Origin: Streptomyces lycii
Lineage (GTDB): Bacteria > Actinomycetota > Actinomycetes > Streptomycetales > Streptomycetaceae
Assembly (NCBI RefSeq): GCF_009735685.1
Contig: NZ_WHPN01000420.1
Location: 1 to 34,716 of the forward strand
DNA: 34,716 nucleotides
Direction: 5' to 3'
In this document: in pieces, positions 25,098-34,339 of the stretch
How the letters are laid out: each line of letters begins with the position of its first letter
Position numbering within the stretch: position 1 is the stretch's first letter
Translations under genes and position numbers: made by a program
The notes under the pieces: generated by a model
Database searches by the model: none
What the model saw: only the letters and a program-made list of their open reading frames with translations
Told to the model about the DNA's origin: nothing

Positions 25098-27862
25098 TGC
25101 CCACCCGCCCGACCGCCGGCCGACGCGCCATCGAGGTGCTGCTGCAGGCCGAACTACCGCGCGGCGAAGGACGCCGGCTCGTCCTGGTGGACGCCGTCTA
25201 CGACACCGGCGACCAGGAGGCCGAGCAGGAGTTCACGGTCCGCGTCGACGGCCGGAACCGCCGGGTCCGGGTCACCGACCAGGATTCCGTACTCGGCATC
25301 GTCGACGCCTGGCAGCGCCACAGCACCGAGGAGGACCCGGACGGTGACGACATCCTGGTCGTCACCGGCACGGTCCCCGGCGACCAGCTCGGCTGGGACC
25401 TGCGCGCCCACGCGGTCCGCAGGCGCCCGCTCGCCGTCGACCGGGCCGACATCGTCCGGCAGCTCTTCGCCGCCACCGACCTCGACACCCGCATGATCGG
25501 CGAAACCTGGCTCCTCGACGCGCTCCTCGACGCCGAACCGGTGAACGGCTGGCCTCGCGCCGGCACCCTCCTCACCCGCGACCGCGCCGTCCGGGCCCTG
25601 CTCGCGGCCCGGCTCCGGCTCGGCGACACCACCGCCGACACCCTCGACCTCGACGCCGACACCCTGTTCGCCTGGTCCCGCACCCCTTCGGGCCCCGCCC
25701 TGTTCGCCGCACTGCCCGCCACCGAGCGCGCCGGGCTCAGTGAATGGCTGACGCGGGCCATCGGCCCCGCCGCACCCGTCCTGCTGGCCCTGGCCGCCGA
25801 GAAGCGGGGCGCCGACGCCCTGCCCATGGGCGTACTCGCGTCCGCCGTGCTCTCCTCCGCCACCGCGGAAGCCGCCGGATTCGCCCTCGGCGCCCTCTTC
25901 GGTTCCGCCTTCGACTCCTACGACGCCCTGCGGCCCTTCGCGGACGCGGCGACCGGCGTCCTCACCCGCTGGATCGCCCAGGCGGAGAGCAGCGGCCCGC
26001 AGCACACCGAGATGCGCGACCGCGTCTTCGCCGTACTGGACCGCGCCGACCAGCTCGCCACCGAATCCCGGCTCACCGGCCAGATCGGCGCCGACCGGCT
26101 GCTTCCGTCCGGCTACCTCAGCCGGCTGCGGGCCCTTGCCGCCACCCTCGACGGCCCGGCCGCCCCCGCCGAGGCCGCGCTGCGCGAACTCACCGAACAC
26201 CAGCTCGCCAACCTCAACGCCACGTCCACGGAGACCGCCCGCACCGCCGTACGTCTCGTGCGCTGGCTGAACACCCCGCTGCCCGACACCGAGTCGACCG
26301 CCCGGGCCGTCCACCGGCACCTGGCCTCCTCCTGCTGGGCCGATGTGGGCACCGCAGTCCTCGCCGAGGGTGACATCTCGCGGGACACCGCCGTCGGCCA
26401 GGCCTACCACCGGCTGATAGGAGCCGTCCGCGCACGCCGTGCCCGGCTCGACGAGACATTCGCCCGCAAGCTCGCCGTGTGGACCGAAACCGCCTCCCAG
26501 CAGGCCCCCGGCGGTGCGCTGCTCATCGAGGACGTCCTGGCGGAAGCCGCCGCGCCGCTCGCCCGCGACGGCGGGCGGCCCCTGGTCCTCGTCCTGGACG
26601 GCATGAGCGCGGACGTCGCCGTGCAGCTCGCCGGTGCGCTCGACCGGCGGGCATGGACGGAGGTCGTCCCCAAACCCCCGCCCGGCGCCGAAGTCACCCG
26701 GCAGGCCGCCGTTTCCATGCTGCCGTCCCTGACCACGGTCAGCCGGGCCTCCCTGCTCTGCGGCAAGCCCACCGAGGGCGGCCAGAGCGCTGAGCGCGCC
26801 GGGTTCACCGCGCTCTGGAAGAAGCGCCACCGCGAAGCCCGCCTCTTCCACAAGGGCGGATACGAGGGGCCGCCCGGCCACCGGCTGGCCCCCGAACTAC
26901 TGGAGAGCCTCGCATCCGACGCCATCGTCGGCGTCGTCCTCAACACCATCGACGACGCGCTGGCCGACGGCCGCGAAGGAGCCCGCGGACGCTGGACGCC
27001 CGACGACATCGGCAAGCTGCCCGACCTGCTGAACGCCGCCCGCGACTACGGACGCCCGGTCGTCCTGGTCTCCGACCACGGCCACGTCCTCGACCGCACC
27101 CCCCGCGACAGCCGGCCCACCGAGACGAACCGATCCGAAGAGACAGACCGTGCGGAGGGCGCACGCTGGCGCACCGGACCCGCAGGAGACGGAGAGATCG
27201 AGCTGGCCGGGCCCCGGGTGCGCACCGCCGGAGGACGGATCACCGCCGCCTGGCGGGAAGACCTGCGCCACAGCGCACGGCAGGCCGGCTACCACGGCGG
27301 CGCCTCACTCGCCGAGGTCACCGTCCCCGTCATCACCCTGGTGCCGTCCGCGGGCCTGATCCCCGCCGGATGGACCCTGCTGCCTCCCGAACGCACCGCT
27401 CCCGACTGGTGGAACGGAGACGAGGCCACTCCACTCCCACCCCAGCCGCACGTCCCCGTGCCCGAGCCGCGGGAGACGGAGCCGGACCGACGAGCCCTGG
27501 AGACCACCCGGCCGCGGCCGGTGGCCGCGCCGCGCACCCCCACCACCGGCGAGCGGACCGTGCAGACGCCCCAGTACCGGGCCCAGCGGGAGTTCGTCCG
27601 GCTGGCACCCGGCGACAAGGCCGTCGCCGCCGTGCTCGACGCCCTGCTCGAAGCGGGCGGAAAGCTGTCGCCCGGCGCCGTCGCCGCCGCGGCCCAAGGC
27701 GCGACGGGCAAGTCGCAGCGCAACCCAGAGCGTTTCGTCACCGTCCTCGAACGCCTCCTCAACATCGACGGCTATCCGGTGCTCCAACTCGTCGAGTCCG
27801 GGCGTACCGTCCAGCTCGACAAGGCGCTACTCCACCAGCAGTTCCCTGGAGACCAGACATGA
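25097..27862 (+). CDS. pglZ: PglZ: alkaline-phosphatase-fold BREX protein
   Basis: PglZ is the signature protein of all BREX types. ATG 25097 shares its A with the pglY stop, giving 921 residues. The PglZ phosphatase-superfamily domain spans about 495-760, with metal-ligand strands LVLVLDGMS at D501, LPSLTTVSRASLLCG, and VLVSDHGHV with S659, D660, H661 and H663. The N-terminal half is a helical region of unknown role, and the C-terminal 130 residues follow a Pro/Glu/Arg linker. A phosphatase, nuclease or phosphodiesterase role has been proposed for family members; the sequence alone does not choose. ATGA overlap couples it to brxD. Confidence 0.95.
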   Translation: MPTRPTAGRRAIEVLLQAELPRGEGRRLVLVDAVYDTGDQEAEQEFTVRVDGRNRRVRVTDQDSVLGIVDAWQRHSTEEDPDGDDILVVTGTVPGDQLGWDLRAHAVRRRPLAVDRADIVRQLFAATDLDTRMIGETWLLDALLDAEPVNGWPRAGTLLTRDRAVRALLAARLRLGDTTADTLDLDADTLFAWSRTPSGPALFAALPATERAGLSEWLTRAIGPAAPVLLALAAEKRGADALPMGVLASAVLSSATAEAAGFALGALFGSAFDSYDALRPFADAATGVLTRWIAQAESSGPQHTEMRDRVFAVLDRADQLATESRLTGQIGADRLLPSGYLSRLRALAATLDGPAAPAEAALRELTEHQLANLNATSTETARTAVRLVRWLNTPLPDTESTARAVHRHLASSCWADVGTAVLAEGDISRDTAVGQAYHRLIGAVRARRARLDETFARKLAVWTETASQQAPGGALLIEDVLAEAAAPLARDGGRPLVLVLDGMSADVAVQLAGALDRRAWTEVVPKPPPGAEVTRQAAVSMLPSLTTVSRASLLCGKPTEGGQSAERAGFTALWKKRHREARLFHKGGYEGPPGHRLAPELLESLASDAIVGVVLNTIDDALADGREGARGRWTPDDIGKLPDLLNAARDYGRPVVLVSDHGHVLDRTPRDSRPTETNRSEETDRAEGARWRTGPAGDGEIELAGPRVRTAGGRITAAWREDLRHSARQAGYHGGASLAEVTVPVITLVPSAGLIPAGWTLLPPERTAPDWWNGDEATPLPPQPHVPVPEPRETEPDRRALETTRPRPVAAPRTPTTGERTVQTPQYRAQREFVRLAPGDKAVAAVLDALLEAGGKLSPGAVAAAAQGATGKSQRNPERFVTVLERLLNIDGYPVLQLVESGRTVQLDKALLHQQFPGDQT

Positions 27863-29190
27863 ACGGCCCGGTCCCGGAGGTCAGCGCGGCCCGCCGGCGC
27901 GACGTCATCGACGCGCTGCGGCGCGGGACCGTGCCACAAGCCGGCCTCGGCCTGTTCGCCGTCGGCCTGGACCGCTTCGAAGCAGCCCTGGACGACGACC
28001 TGGCCACCGCCGTCCGCGGCGGCTCGGCCTTCCACGCGCTGCGCGGCGAGTACGGCTCCGGCAAGACCTTCTTCGCCCGCTGGCTCGCCGAGCGCGCCAA
28101 ACGACGGGGCCTCGCCGTCAGCGAAGTGCAGATCTCCGAGACCGAGACACCGCTGCACCGGCTGGAGACCGTCTACCGCAGGCTCGTGGAACGCCTCACC
28201 ACCGCCACCCACCGGCCCTCCGCCCTCCGCGCGGTCGTCGACTCCTGGTTCTACGCCCTGGAGGAAGAAATCCTCGACGGCGGCGAGGTCGCCGACGACG
28301 ACGAAACGGCCCTGGCCGAGGCGGTGGACGCGCTGCTGGAACGCCGCCTCGCCGACGTCGCCCGCACCACCCCGGCGTTCTCCGCCGCGCTGCGCGGCTA
28401 CCGGCAGGCCGTGGCCGCCGGTGACGGGTCCCGTGCCGAAGCACTCATCGCCTGGCTCGGCGGCCAGAAATCCGTGGCCGCCTCCGCCAAACGCGCCGCC
28501 GGAGTCCGGGGCGACCTCGACCACTTCGGAGCCCTCGGCTTCCTCCAAGGGCTGCTGACCGTCCTGCGGGACTGCGGGCACCCCGGACTGCTGCTCGTCC
28601 TCGACGAGGTGGAAACACTCCAGCGGGTGCGCGGAGACGTACGGGAGAAATCGCTCAACGCGCTGCGCCAGCTCCTCGACGAGATCGACGCCGGCCGCTT
28701 CCCCGGCCTCTTCCTCGTCATCACCGGGACCCCCGCGTTCTACGACGGACAGCAGGGCGTCCAGCGGCTCGCTCCGCTTGCTCAGCGCCTGGCCACCGAC
28801 TTCACCACCGAGCCCCGCTTCGACTCCCCCCGCGCCGTGCAACTGCGGCTGCCCGGCTTCGACCTGGAGTCGCTCGGCGAACTGGGGCGCCGAGTACGCG
28901 ACATCTACGCCGGGACCGCACGCCATCCCGAACGGCTCGCCGCCCGGGTCGACGACGCCTACCTCGGCGAACTGGCACGCGCGGTCACCGGCTCCCTGGG
29001 CGGCAGGGTCGGCATCGCTCCGCGTCTCTACCTGCGCAAGCTCGTCGCCGACGTACTGGACCGGGTCGACGAGTTCCCGGACTTCGACCCCCGCCTGCAC
29101 TACGCCCTCACCCTGGGCGGGACCGAGCTCAACGAGATCGAACGCAGCGCGGCGGCCGGTGCCGGAGACATCGAACTGGAACTGCCGTGA
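27859..29190 (+). CDS. brxD: BrxD: ATP-binding protein of BREX type 2
   Basis: BrxD is a small AAA-type ATPase found in type 2 BREX. ATG 27859 overlaps the pglZ stop, giving 443 residues. Walker A is GEYGSGKT at 63-70, and Walker B is LLLVLDEVETLQR with D249 and E250, followed by LNALRQLLDEID and an arginine-finger-like region. The RREV/LRRGTVP N-terminus and the FDPRLHYAL C-terminus fit the DUF2791-type family. No nuclease motif is seen. It shares a coupled operon with pglZ upstream and the helicase downstream (GTGA overlap), which suggests that the ATPase and helicase work as a pair. Confidence 0.92.
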   Translation: MNGPVPEVSAARRRDVIDALRRGTVPQAGLGLFAVGLDRFEAALDDDLATAVRGGSAFHALRGEYGSGKTFFARWLAERAKRRGLAVSEVQISETETPLHRLETVYRRLVERLTTATHRPSALRAVVDSWFYALEEEILDGGEVADDDETALAEAVDALLERRLADVARTTPAFSAALRGYRQAVAAGDGSRAEALIAWLGGQKSVAASAKRAAGVRGDLDHFGALGFLQGLLTVLRDCGHPGLLLVLDEVETLQRVRGDVREKSLNALRQLLDEIDAGRFPGLFLVITGTPAFYDGQQGVQRLAPLAQRLATDFTTEPRFDSPRAVQLRLPGFDLESLGELGRRVRDIYAGTARHPERLAARVDDAYLGELARAVTGSLGGRVGIAPRLYLRKLVADVLDRVDEFPDFDPRLHYALTLGGTELNEIERSAAAGAGDIELELP

Positions 29191-31349
29191 ACGGACCGGC
29201 CGACGCCTTCGACCTCCTCGACCCTGTCCTCGGCCACCACATCGTCAATGCCCTCGGCTGGCGCTCCCTGCGCCCCTTGCAGGAACAGGCGATTGAACCG
29301 CTGACCGGCGGCGAGGACGCCGTGCTGCTCGCGCCCACCGCCGGCGGAAAGACCGAAGCGGCTGCCTTCCCGCTGCTGACCCGCATGAACCGGCACGGCT
29401 GGAAAGGCACCAGCGTGCTGTACGTGTGTCCGCTCAAGGCCCTGCTCAACAACCTGCACCCCAGGCTCCGGACGTACGCGGACTGGCTCGGCCGCACCGC
29501 CGAACTCTGGCACGGCGACATCACCACGGCCCGGCGCCGGCGCATCCTCGCCGGGCGCCCCGACATCCTCCTCACCACGCCCGAATCACTGGAGTCCATG
29601 CTCGTCAGTGCGCACGTCGACCACCGGGCCTTCTTCTCGGGGCTGCACGCCGTCGTGGTCGATGAGGTGCACGCCTTCGCGGGGGACGACCGGGGCTGGC
29701 ACCTGCTGGCCGTACTGGAACGCCTCAGTCGCGTCACCGGCCGCCCGCTCCAGCGGATCGGGCTGTCGGCCACCATCGGGAACCCCGACGCCCTGCTGTC
29801 CTGGCTCCAGGGCTCCGGACACGGCCGCCGTCCAGCCCGGGTCGTCGCGCCCCACCGAACGGAGAACACCGGGACCGGCCGCGGTCAGGAGCTGGCGACT
29901 CCGCCCTCCCGGCCTCCGGGGCACATCGAACTCGACTACGTGGGGTCCGTCGCGAACGCCGCGACCGTCATCGCCGCCCTGCACCGGGGCGAGAAGCGTC
30001 TGGTGTTCTGCGAAAGCCGGCGGACAGTCGAGGAACTGGGCGAACAACTGCGCCTCAAGGGCGTCACGGTGTTCCTGTCCCACGCCTCGCTGTCCGTGGA
30101 CGAGCGGCGACGGGCCGAAGCAGCCTTCGCCGAAGCCCGCGACTGCGTCATCGTCTCCACCAGCACCCTTGAACTCGGCATCGACGTGGGCGACCTGGAC
30201 CGCGTCATCCAACTCGACGCCCCGTCCACCGTCGCCGCGTTCCTGCAACGCCTCGGCCGCACCGGCCGCCGGCCGGGGACCACCCGCAACTGCCTCTTCC
30301 TCGCGCTCGACGGCGAGGAACTGCTGTCCGCAGCCGCACTGCTGCTGCAGTGGTCCCGCGGCTGGGTCGAGCCCGTCATCGCACCTCCCGACCCCCGGCA
30401 CCTGGTCGCTCAGCAGGTCCTGGCCCTGTGCCTGCAGGAACACCGGGTCGGGGAGAACCTGTGGCAGGAATGGTGGGGCGGCATCGGCCCCTTCGGACCG
30501 GGCGCGGCACCCGTCGTGCGGCACTTGGTGGACGAAGGCTACCTGGACCGGGACGGCGGGCTGCTGTTCATCGGACCGGAGGCAGAGCGCCGCTACGGGC
30601 ACCGTCACTTCATGAGCCTGACGGCGATGTTCACCGCCCCGCCCGAGTTCACCGTGTACAACGGTCGTTCCGAGATCGGCCGCACGGACCCGGACCTGCT
30701 CACTGAAGAGATCCAGGGCCCGCGCAAGCTGCTGCTCGCGGGCCGCAGCTGGCTGGTGACGTACATCGACTGGCACCGCAAGCGTTGCTTCGTGGAGCCT
30801 GCGGACGAGGGAGGCCGAGCCCGGTGGAGCGGCTTCGGCGCCGAGCGTGTCCGCTCCTACGCCCTCGCCCGCGCGGCCCGCGATGTGCTCCTCGGCGAGG
30901 ATCCGCCGGTGAGCCTGACCAAGCGGGCTGCGGCGAAGCTCACCGAGACCCGCGACAGGTACCTGCACGCCGTCCACCCGGGCGGGACCGTGGTCACCAG
31001 GTTCTCCGACGGAGACATCCGCTGGTGGACCTGGGCGGGGCACCGTGCCAACGCCACCCTTGCCGCATCACTCTCGTCCGTGGTGACTCCGTACCGGCGC
31101 GCCGACGGCAGGTGGATCCGGCTCCGCGACGGCCTCACCAAGGAACGCTGGCGAGAGGCCCTCGCCGACGCCGGGACGGGACTGTGCCTCCCCGAGGTCG
31201 ACGACCGGGCGGTGAAGGGGCTCAAATTCGGCGATGCCCTGCCGCCCAGGCTGGCGCAGGCCACTCTTGCCGCGCGCGCCTCGGACGAGGAGGGCGCGAG
31301 CAGAGTCCTCGCGGACCCGGTGCGCTTCGTCACGCTCACTGATCAGTGA
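29187..31349 (+). CDS. brxHI: BrxHI: Lhr-like DEAD/H-box helicase of BREX type 2
   Basis: The GTG start at 29187 overlaps the brxD stop, giving 720 residues. Helicase motifs are in order: motif I APTAGGKTEA with K55 and T56, motif II VVDEVHAF (D159 to H162), motif III LSATIGN, motif V-like STLELGIDVGDLD, and motif VI LQRLGRTGRRPG. The region after the two RecA folds (about 400-720) corresponds to the winged-helix and beta-rich parts of Lhr-type helicases, shortened relative to full Lhr. BrxHI is the helicase class assigned to type 2 BREX. The stop lies in a 12-base palindrome and a hairpin follows. Confidence 0.94.
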   Translation: MNGPADAFDLLDPVLGHHIVNALGWRSLRPLQEQAIEPLTGGEDAVLLAPTAGGKTEAAAFPLLTRMNRHGWKGTSVLYVCPLKALLNNLHPRLRTYADWLGRTAELWHGDITTARRRRILAGRPDILLTTPESLESMLVSAHVDHRAFFSGLHAVVVDEVHAFAGDDRGWHLLAVLERLSRVTGRPLQRIGLSATIGNPDALLSWLQGSGHGRRPARVVAPHRTENTGTGRGQELATPPSRPPGHIELDYVGSVANAATVIAALHRGEKRLVFCESRRTVEELGEQLRLKGVTVFLSHASLSVDERRRAEAAFAEARDCVIVSTSTLELGIDVGDLDRVIQLDAPSTVAAFLQRLGRTGRRPGTTRNCLFLALDGEELLSAAALLLQWSRGWVEPVIAPPDPRHLVAQQVLALCLQEHRVGENLWQEWWGGIGPFGPGAAPVVRHLVDEGYLDRDGGLLFIGPEAERRYGHRHFMSLTAMFTAPPEFTVYNGRSEIGRTDPDLLTEEIQGPRKLLLAGRSWLVTYIDWHRKRCFVEPADEGGRARWSGFGAERVRSYALARAARDVLLGEDPPVSLTKRAAAKLTETRDRYLHAVHPGGTVVTRFSDGDIRWWTWAGHRANATLAASLSSVVTPYRRADGRWIRLRDGLTKERWREALADAGTGLCLPEVDDRAVKGLKFGDALPPRLAQATLAARASDEEGASRVLADPVRFVTLTDQ
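31337..31348. repeat. Perfect 12-base palindrome at the brxHI stop
   Basis: CACTGATCAGTG overlaps the end of the brxHI reading frame, including two bases of its stop codon. It could bind a dimeric regulator or be chance. Confidence 0.4.
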
Positions 31350-31377
31350 CACGGGGTTGGCTGGGTGAACCCGTGTC
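31348..31377 (+). terminator. Putative terminator after brxHI
   Basis: The arms GACACGGG (31348-31355) and CCCGTGTC (31370-31377) pair perfectly over eight bases, with possible GG-TT/AA extension and a bulge. No T-run follows. It would end the pglY-brxHI operon. Confidence 0.5.
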
Positions 31378-31509
31378 GAGCTTCGCTGCGAGTCCCATAT
31401 ATCTAACCCCCTTATGGACGAGAACTCCCTCTGCGATGCCTCTAAGGGGCGTCGACAGGTCGCTATGGCGCACGTGGAGCGGAAAGTGTCACTTCAGTGG
31501 CTCTGGATG

Positions 31510-31582
31510 GGCGCCGAAACGGCGCCGACGTGAGCAACCAACTAGGTTGCGCATCATAAATGCGCAGTGGATTGTTCACTGC
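31510..31582. promoter_or_regulatory. Four adjacent perfect inverted repeats upstream of methylase
   Basis: Four hairpins stand side by side: GGCGCCG/CGGCGCC (31510-31526, loop AAA), GCAACC/GGTTGC (31534-31550, loop 5), TGCGCAT/ATGCGCA (31548-31566, loop 5) and GCAGTG/CACTGC (31564-31582, loop 7). The last three overlap by three bases each. They end 61 bases before ATG 31644 in an otherwise empty 294-base gap. Possible roles are operators for the gene's own N-terminal HTH, or a folded leader. Confidence 0.6.
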
Positions 31583-31643
31583 GGCCGTCTCTATCGTCGT
31601 CACCGACAAGCGGCAGCCCGGCGGGCGAACAGGGAGCTGGAAC

Positions 31644-33956
31644 ATGGCCACTGGCGGCATCCATGAAGACGGTCTGATCATGCGGTCACGCATCGGAGTG
31701 CTCGCCGGGGTCGCGAGACCGACGGTCACCTCCTGGGCGCGCTGCCCGGAGTTCCCCAGCCCGGTGCGGGCGGGAGAAGTGGAACTCTTCCATCAGGCGG
31801 AGGTCCTGGCATGGCTGGACAACCGCATCATTCCTCGAAGGTCACTGCAGACGTCGGAGCGGGACGGTACGACGTACGGTGACCGTGCCCGACGAGTCAT
31901 CAGCAGGCAGCAGGCGTCCGCCGACCCGATTCCGACGGTGCCGTCGCCACCCACGCGCTCCGACAGCGCCGACCGACAGCGCGTCCGCGAGCTCATGGGC
32001 GACATGGCGGACCGCATCCGAGGAGCCGCCTCCGAGGTCGACTACATGAACCTGCTGCTCTGCCTGCACTTCCTCCGGGTCGCGGGAGGTCCGCAGTGGG
32101 ACGCCGTCACGCGCGTCGTCGACGCAGGACACGGCTTGCACGGAACCGGCGTGTTGCTGGACGCAATCGGCAGGGCTACGGACGAGCGGCTGAGACGTCT
32201 CGGAACGGTCTCCGGCATGCGGGATGCGCTGCTGCGTCTGGAGCCGCGCACGTACGGCGATCTCAGGAGCGTGGTGCGGCAGGTGGGACAGCTGGGGAGG
32301 GGGGCCTTCCGGTACATCCTCGACGAGTACGAGACACGTGCCAGGCTGCGCAGCGCAGAGTTCTTCACCCCTCGCGCGGTGGCGCGCATCATGGCGGAGG
32401 CCGCGAGTGACGGCAGCGGGAGGCCGCCCGAGACGATCCATGACCCGTACGCCCGTGGCGGCGAGCTTCTTGCCGGAGCAGTTGCCGCCTGCGCGGCAAG
32501 GGGCGGTACCCCGGCCGGGCTGTATGTGCACGGATTCAGCCACGGGCGCGACACCGTGCAGCTGGCGAGCATGAACCTGGCCCTGCACGGAGTGCGCCCG
32601 AGGGTGCGGCTGACCAGTGGCGCCCCCTGGGCGCCCAAGGCTGACGCCGGCGCTGTCGCGCACTGCGACCTGGTGCTGACCAACCCGCCCTTCAACATGA
32701 GTGACTCCGCGGGAGAGGCACGGACACACGGCACCTGGCCGTACGGTCCTCCGCCGGTCGGCAACGACAACTTCGCCTACCTGCAGCATGCCGTCGGGCT
32801 GCTCGGCGAGGGAGGTTCTGCCGCCGTGGTGATGCCCAACAAGGCAGGAAACTCCGCCAACCGTGCCGAGGTGGAGATCCGCCGTAACCTGCTGGAGCGC
32901 GGCGTGGTGAAGTGCGTGATCGCACTGCCGGACCGGCTGTTCTCCAGCACCCCGGTGCCGGTGTCGGTATGGATCCTCGTGCACCCCGCGCAGCCGTGTG
33001 ACGAGGTCCTGTTTCTTGACGCGCGCAAGCTGGGCGCCCGGCGCAGGGGCAAGCGTGTACTGGGGGAAGAGGACGTCCAAGCCGTGCTCACGGCATACCG
33101 TTTCGCTGTTCCGTGCGTGGGCGCCCACACAGGGCGGGAATGGGACGGAGGCGTGGTATCGGCACTCCTGCCCCGTAACGACCTGCGGACGATGGACTGC
33201 TCGCTGAGTCCCACGGACCGCGTCGAAGCCGCGAGGACCCCTCAGGAGGATGCTGACTCGGCGCTCGCGCGCACCGTCCACGAGGCGGACGTCCGCCTAC
33301 GGGAAACGCACACCACAGACGCCGCCGACACCCTCAGAAATCTCGACTTCCAGCCACCGCATCCCACCAGGCCCGTGGCGCTGTCCGAGCTCTGCGACAT
33401 CAAGGCCGGCCCTTCCTACAGCGCGCTGCGAGCGGAGCAGCGCACGCCGTACGGAGATGTGCCGCTGGTGTTCCCCAAGGACCTGAGCGAGGGGCGGATC
33501 GCAGGCCCCGGTGAACGGCGCGTAACAGCAGAGCTCGCGAGCAGGCTGCGGTCGTTCCGACTGGAGCCGGGGGACATCGTGTGCGTCCGCTCAGGGGCCG
33601 TCGGGCCGCCCGCCCTGGTGCGGGAACGAGAGGCCGGCTGGCTGATGAGCACCAACGTGCTCCGGCTGCGGTTGCGCGACGGAGCCCCTGCGGACCCCGA
33701 GTACCTGCTGGCCTGCCTCAGCCGCCCCGAGGCCGTCGGCTGGGTACGCGACCGGGCGGCCTCCACCGGGGCACCGTCGATCAGCGCCAAGGCACTGGGG
33801 TACCAACAGGTCGCGCTCCCGCCGTACGACGAGCAACGCCGCCTCGCTCGGATGCTGGCAGCGCTCGAGGAGCAGGCCCTTGCCCATTCCCGAGCCGCAG
33901 CCGCACTGCTGGATCTCCGAGCGGCTCTGACCGAACGCATGGTCAGCGGATGCTGA
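31644..33956 (+). CDS. Type I-like N6-adenine methyltransferase fused to a specificity half
   Basis: ATG 31644 is chosen because AGGGAG at 31632-31637 precedes it; upstream ATG 31560 would include the hairpin array. The protein is 770 residues. Residues 1-65 resemble a helix-turn-helix (IGVLAGVARPTVTSWAR). An HsdM-like core (about 110-530) includes YILDEYETRARLRSAEFFTP, motif I DPYARGGEL from D267 (degenerate against DPxCGSGG) and motif IV NPPFNMSD at N347. The C-terminal part (about 570-770) looks like one HsdS target-recognition half with a coiled end (LPPYDEQRRLARMLAALEE). No HsdR is near. It may methylate alone, act as an orphan modifier, or use its altered motif I for binding only. Confidence 0.85.
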   Translation: MATGGIHEDGLIMRSRIGVLAGVARPTVTSWARCPEFPSPVRAGEVELFHQAEVLAWLDNRIIPRRSLQTSERDGTTYGDRARRVISRQQASADPIPTVPSPPTRSDSADRQRVRELMGDMADRIRGAASEVDYMNLLLCLHFLRVAGGPQWDAVTRVVDAGHGLHGTGVLLDAIGRATDERLRRLGTVSGMRDALLRLEPRTYGDLRSVVRQVGQLGRGAFRYILDEYETRARLRSAEFFTPRAVARIMAEAASDGSGRPPETIHDPYARGGELLAGAVAACAARGGTPAGLYVHGFSHGRDTVQLASMNLALHGVRPRVRLTSGAPWAPKADAGAVAHCDLVLTNPPFNMSDSAGEARTHGTWPYGPPPVGNDNFAYLQHAVGLLGEGGSAAVVMPNKAGNSANRAEVEIRRNLLERGVVKCVIALPDRLFSSTPVPVSVWILVHPAQPCDEVLFLDARKLGARRRGKRVLGEEDVQAVLTAYRFAVPCVGAHTGREWDGGVVSALLPRNDLRTMDCSLSPTDRVEAARTPQEDADSALARTVHEADVRLRETHTTDAADTLRNLDFQPPHPTRPVALSELCDIKAGPSYSALRAEQRTPYGDVPLVFPKDLSEGRIAGPGERRVTAELASRLRSFRLEPGDIVCVRSGAVGPPALVREREAGWLMSTNVLRLRLRDGAPADPEYLLACLSRPEAVGWVRDRAASTGAPSISAKALGYQQVALPPYDEQRRLARMLAALEEQALAHSRAAAALLDLRAALTERMVSGC
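32294..32304 (+). repeat. G-rich tract within methylase gene
   Basis: GGGGAGGGGGG lies near codon 219, with an uninterrupted six-G run at 32299-32304. It is the longest G run I noticed in the window's coding DNA. Slippage would shift the frame before the SAM motifs. Confidence 0.35.
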
Positions 33957-34026
33957 CGCCCGTGGCGGTTTCCTCGCCCCCGTGCTGCCACCACTTCGCT
34001 CACCAGATCCCCGGAAGGAAGCAGCT

Positions 34027-34266
34027 GTGACTACTCCGCCCACGCCCGACCAGGTCCCGGGGCGCACTGTTCCTGTATGGCTGCCATGGCTGCTGGCGAT
34101 GGTCTTCTTCTCGCTCGCCGTGGCCTTGGCCGTCGGCATCCTGACGTCACTCAGCGGAGCAGGTGGGCCCGAGGCCGTTCTGGCCGGCGGTGCTGCGTTC
34201 GGCGGGGCGATGGGCCTCTGCCTGGCCGGCGTCGTTGCAGTGAGGGAATTGCGGCAGTTCGAATAG
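34027..34266 (+). CDS. Small membrane protein
   Basis: GTG 34027 is supported by GGAAGGA at 34015-34021, giving 79 residues; an upstream in-frame ATG at 33982 lacks a site. Two hydrophobic helices (about 18-40 and 48-70; LPWLLAMVFFSLAVALAVGI and AVLAGGAAFGGAMGLCLAGV) flank a short loop. The family is not recognised. It follows the methylase gene by 70 bases in the same direction. Confidence 0.65.
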   Translation: MTTPPTPDQVPGRTVPVWLPWLLAMVFFSLAVALAVGILTSLSGAGGPEAVLAGGAAFGGAMGLCLAGVVAVRELRQFE

Positions 34267-34294
34267 CGCAGGGCCGGGCACAGCCGATGCTCGC

Positions 34295-34322
34295 ACCGGC
34301 CACTGGTACTGCTGGGGCCGGT
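34295..34322 (+). terminator. Possible terminator after small membrane protein
   Basis: The arms ACCGGCC (34295-34301) and GGCCGGT (34316-34322) pair perfectly with a 14-base loop and no T-run. It sits 29 bases after the stop. Confidence 0.3.
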
Positions 34323-34339
34323 AAGCGCTGTCCTGCGGA

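Noticed and set aside
31560..31643. Upstream ATG 31560 as methylase start
   Set aside because: It lacks a ribosome site and lies inside the inverted-repeat array, whereas ATG 31644 has AGGGAG at proper spacing.
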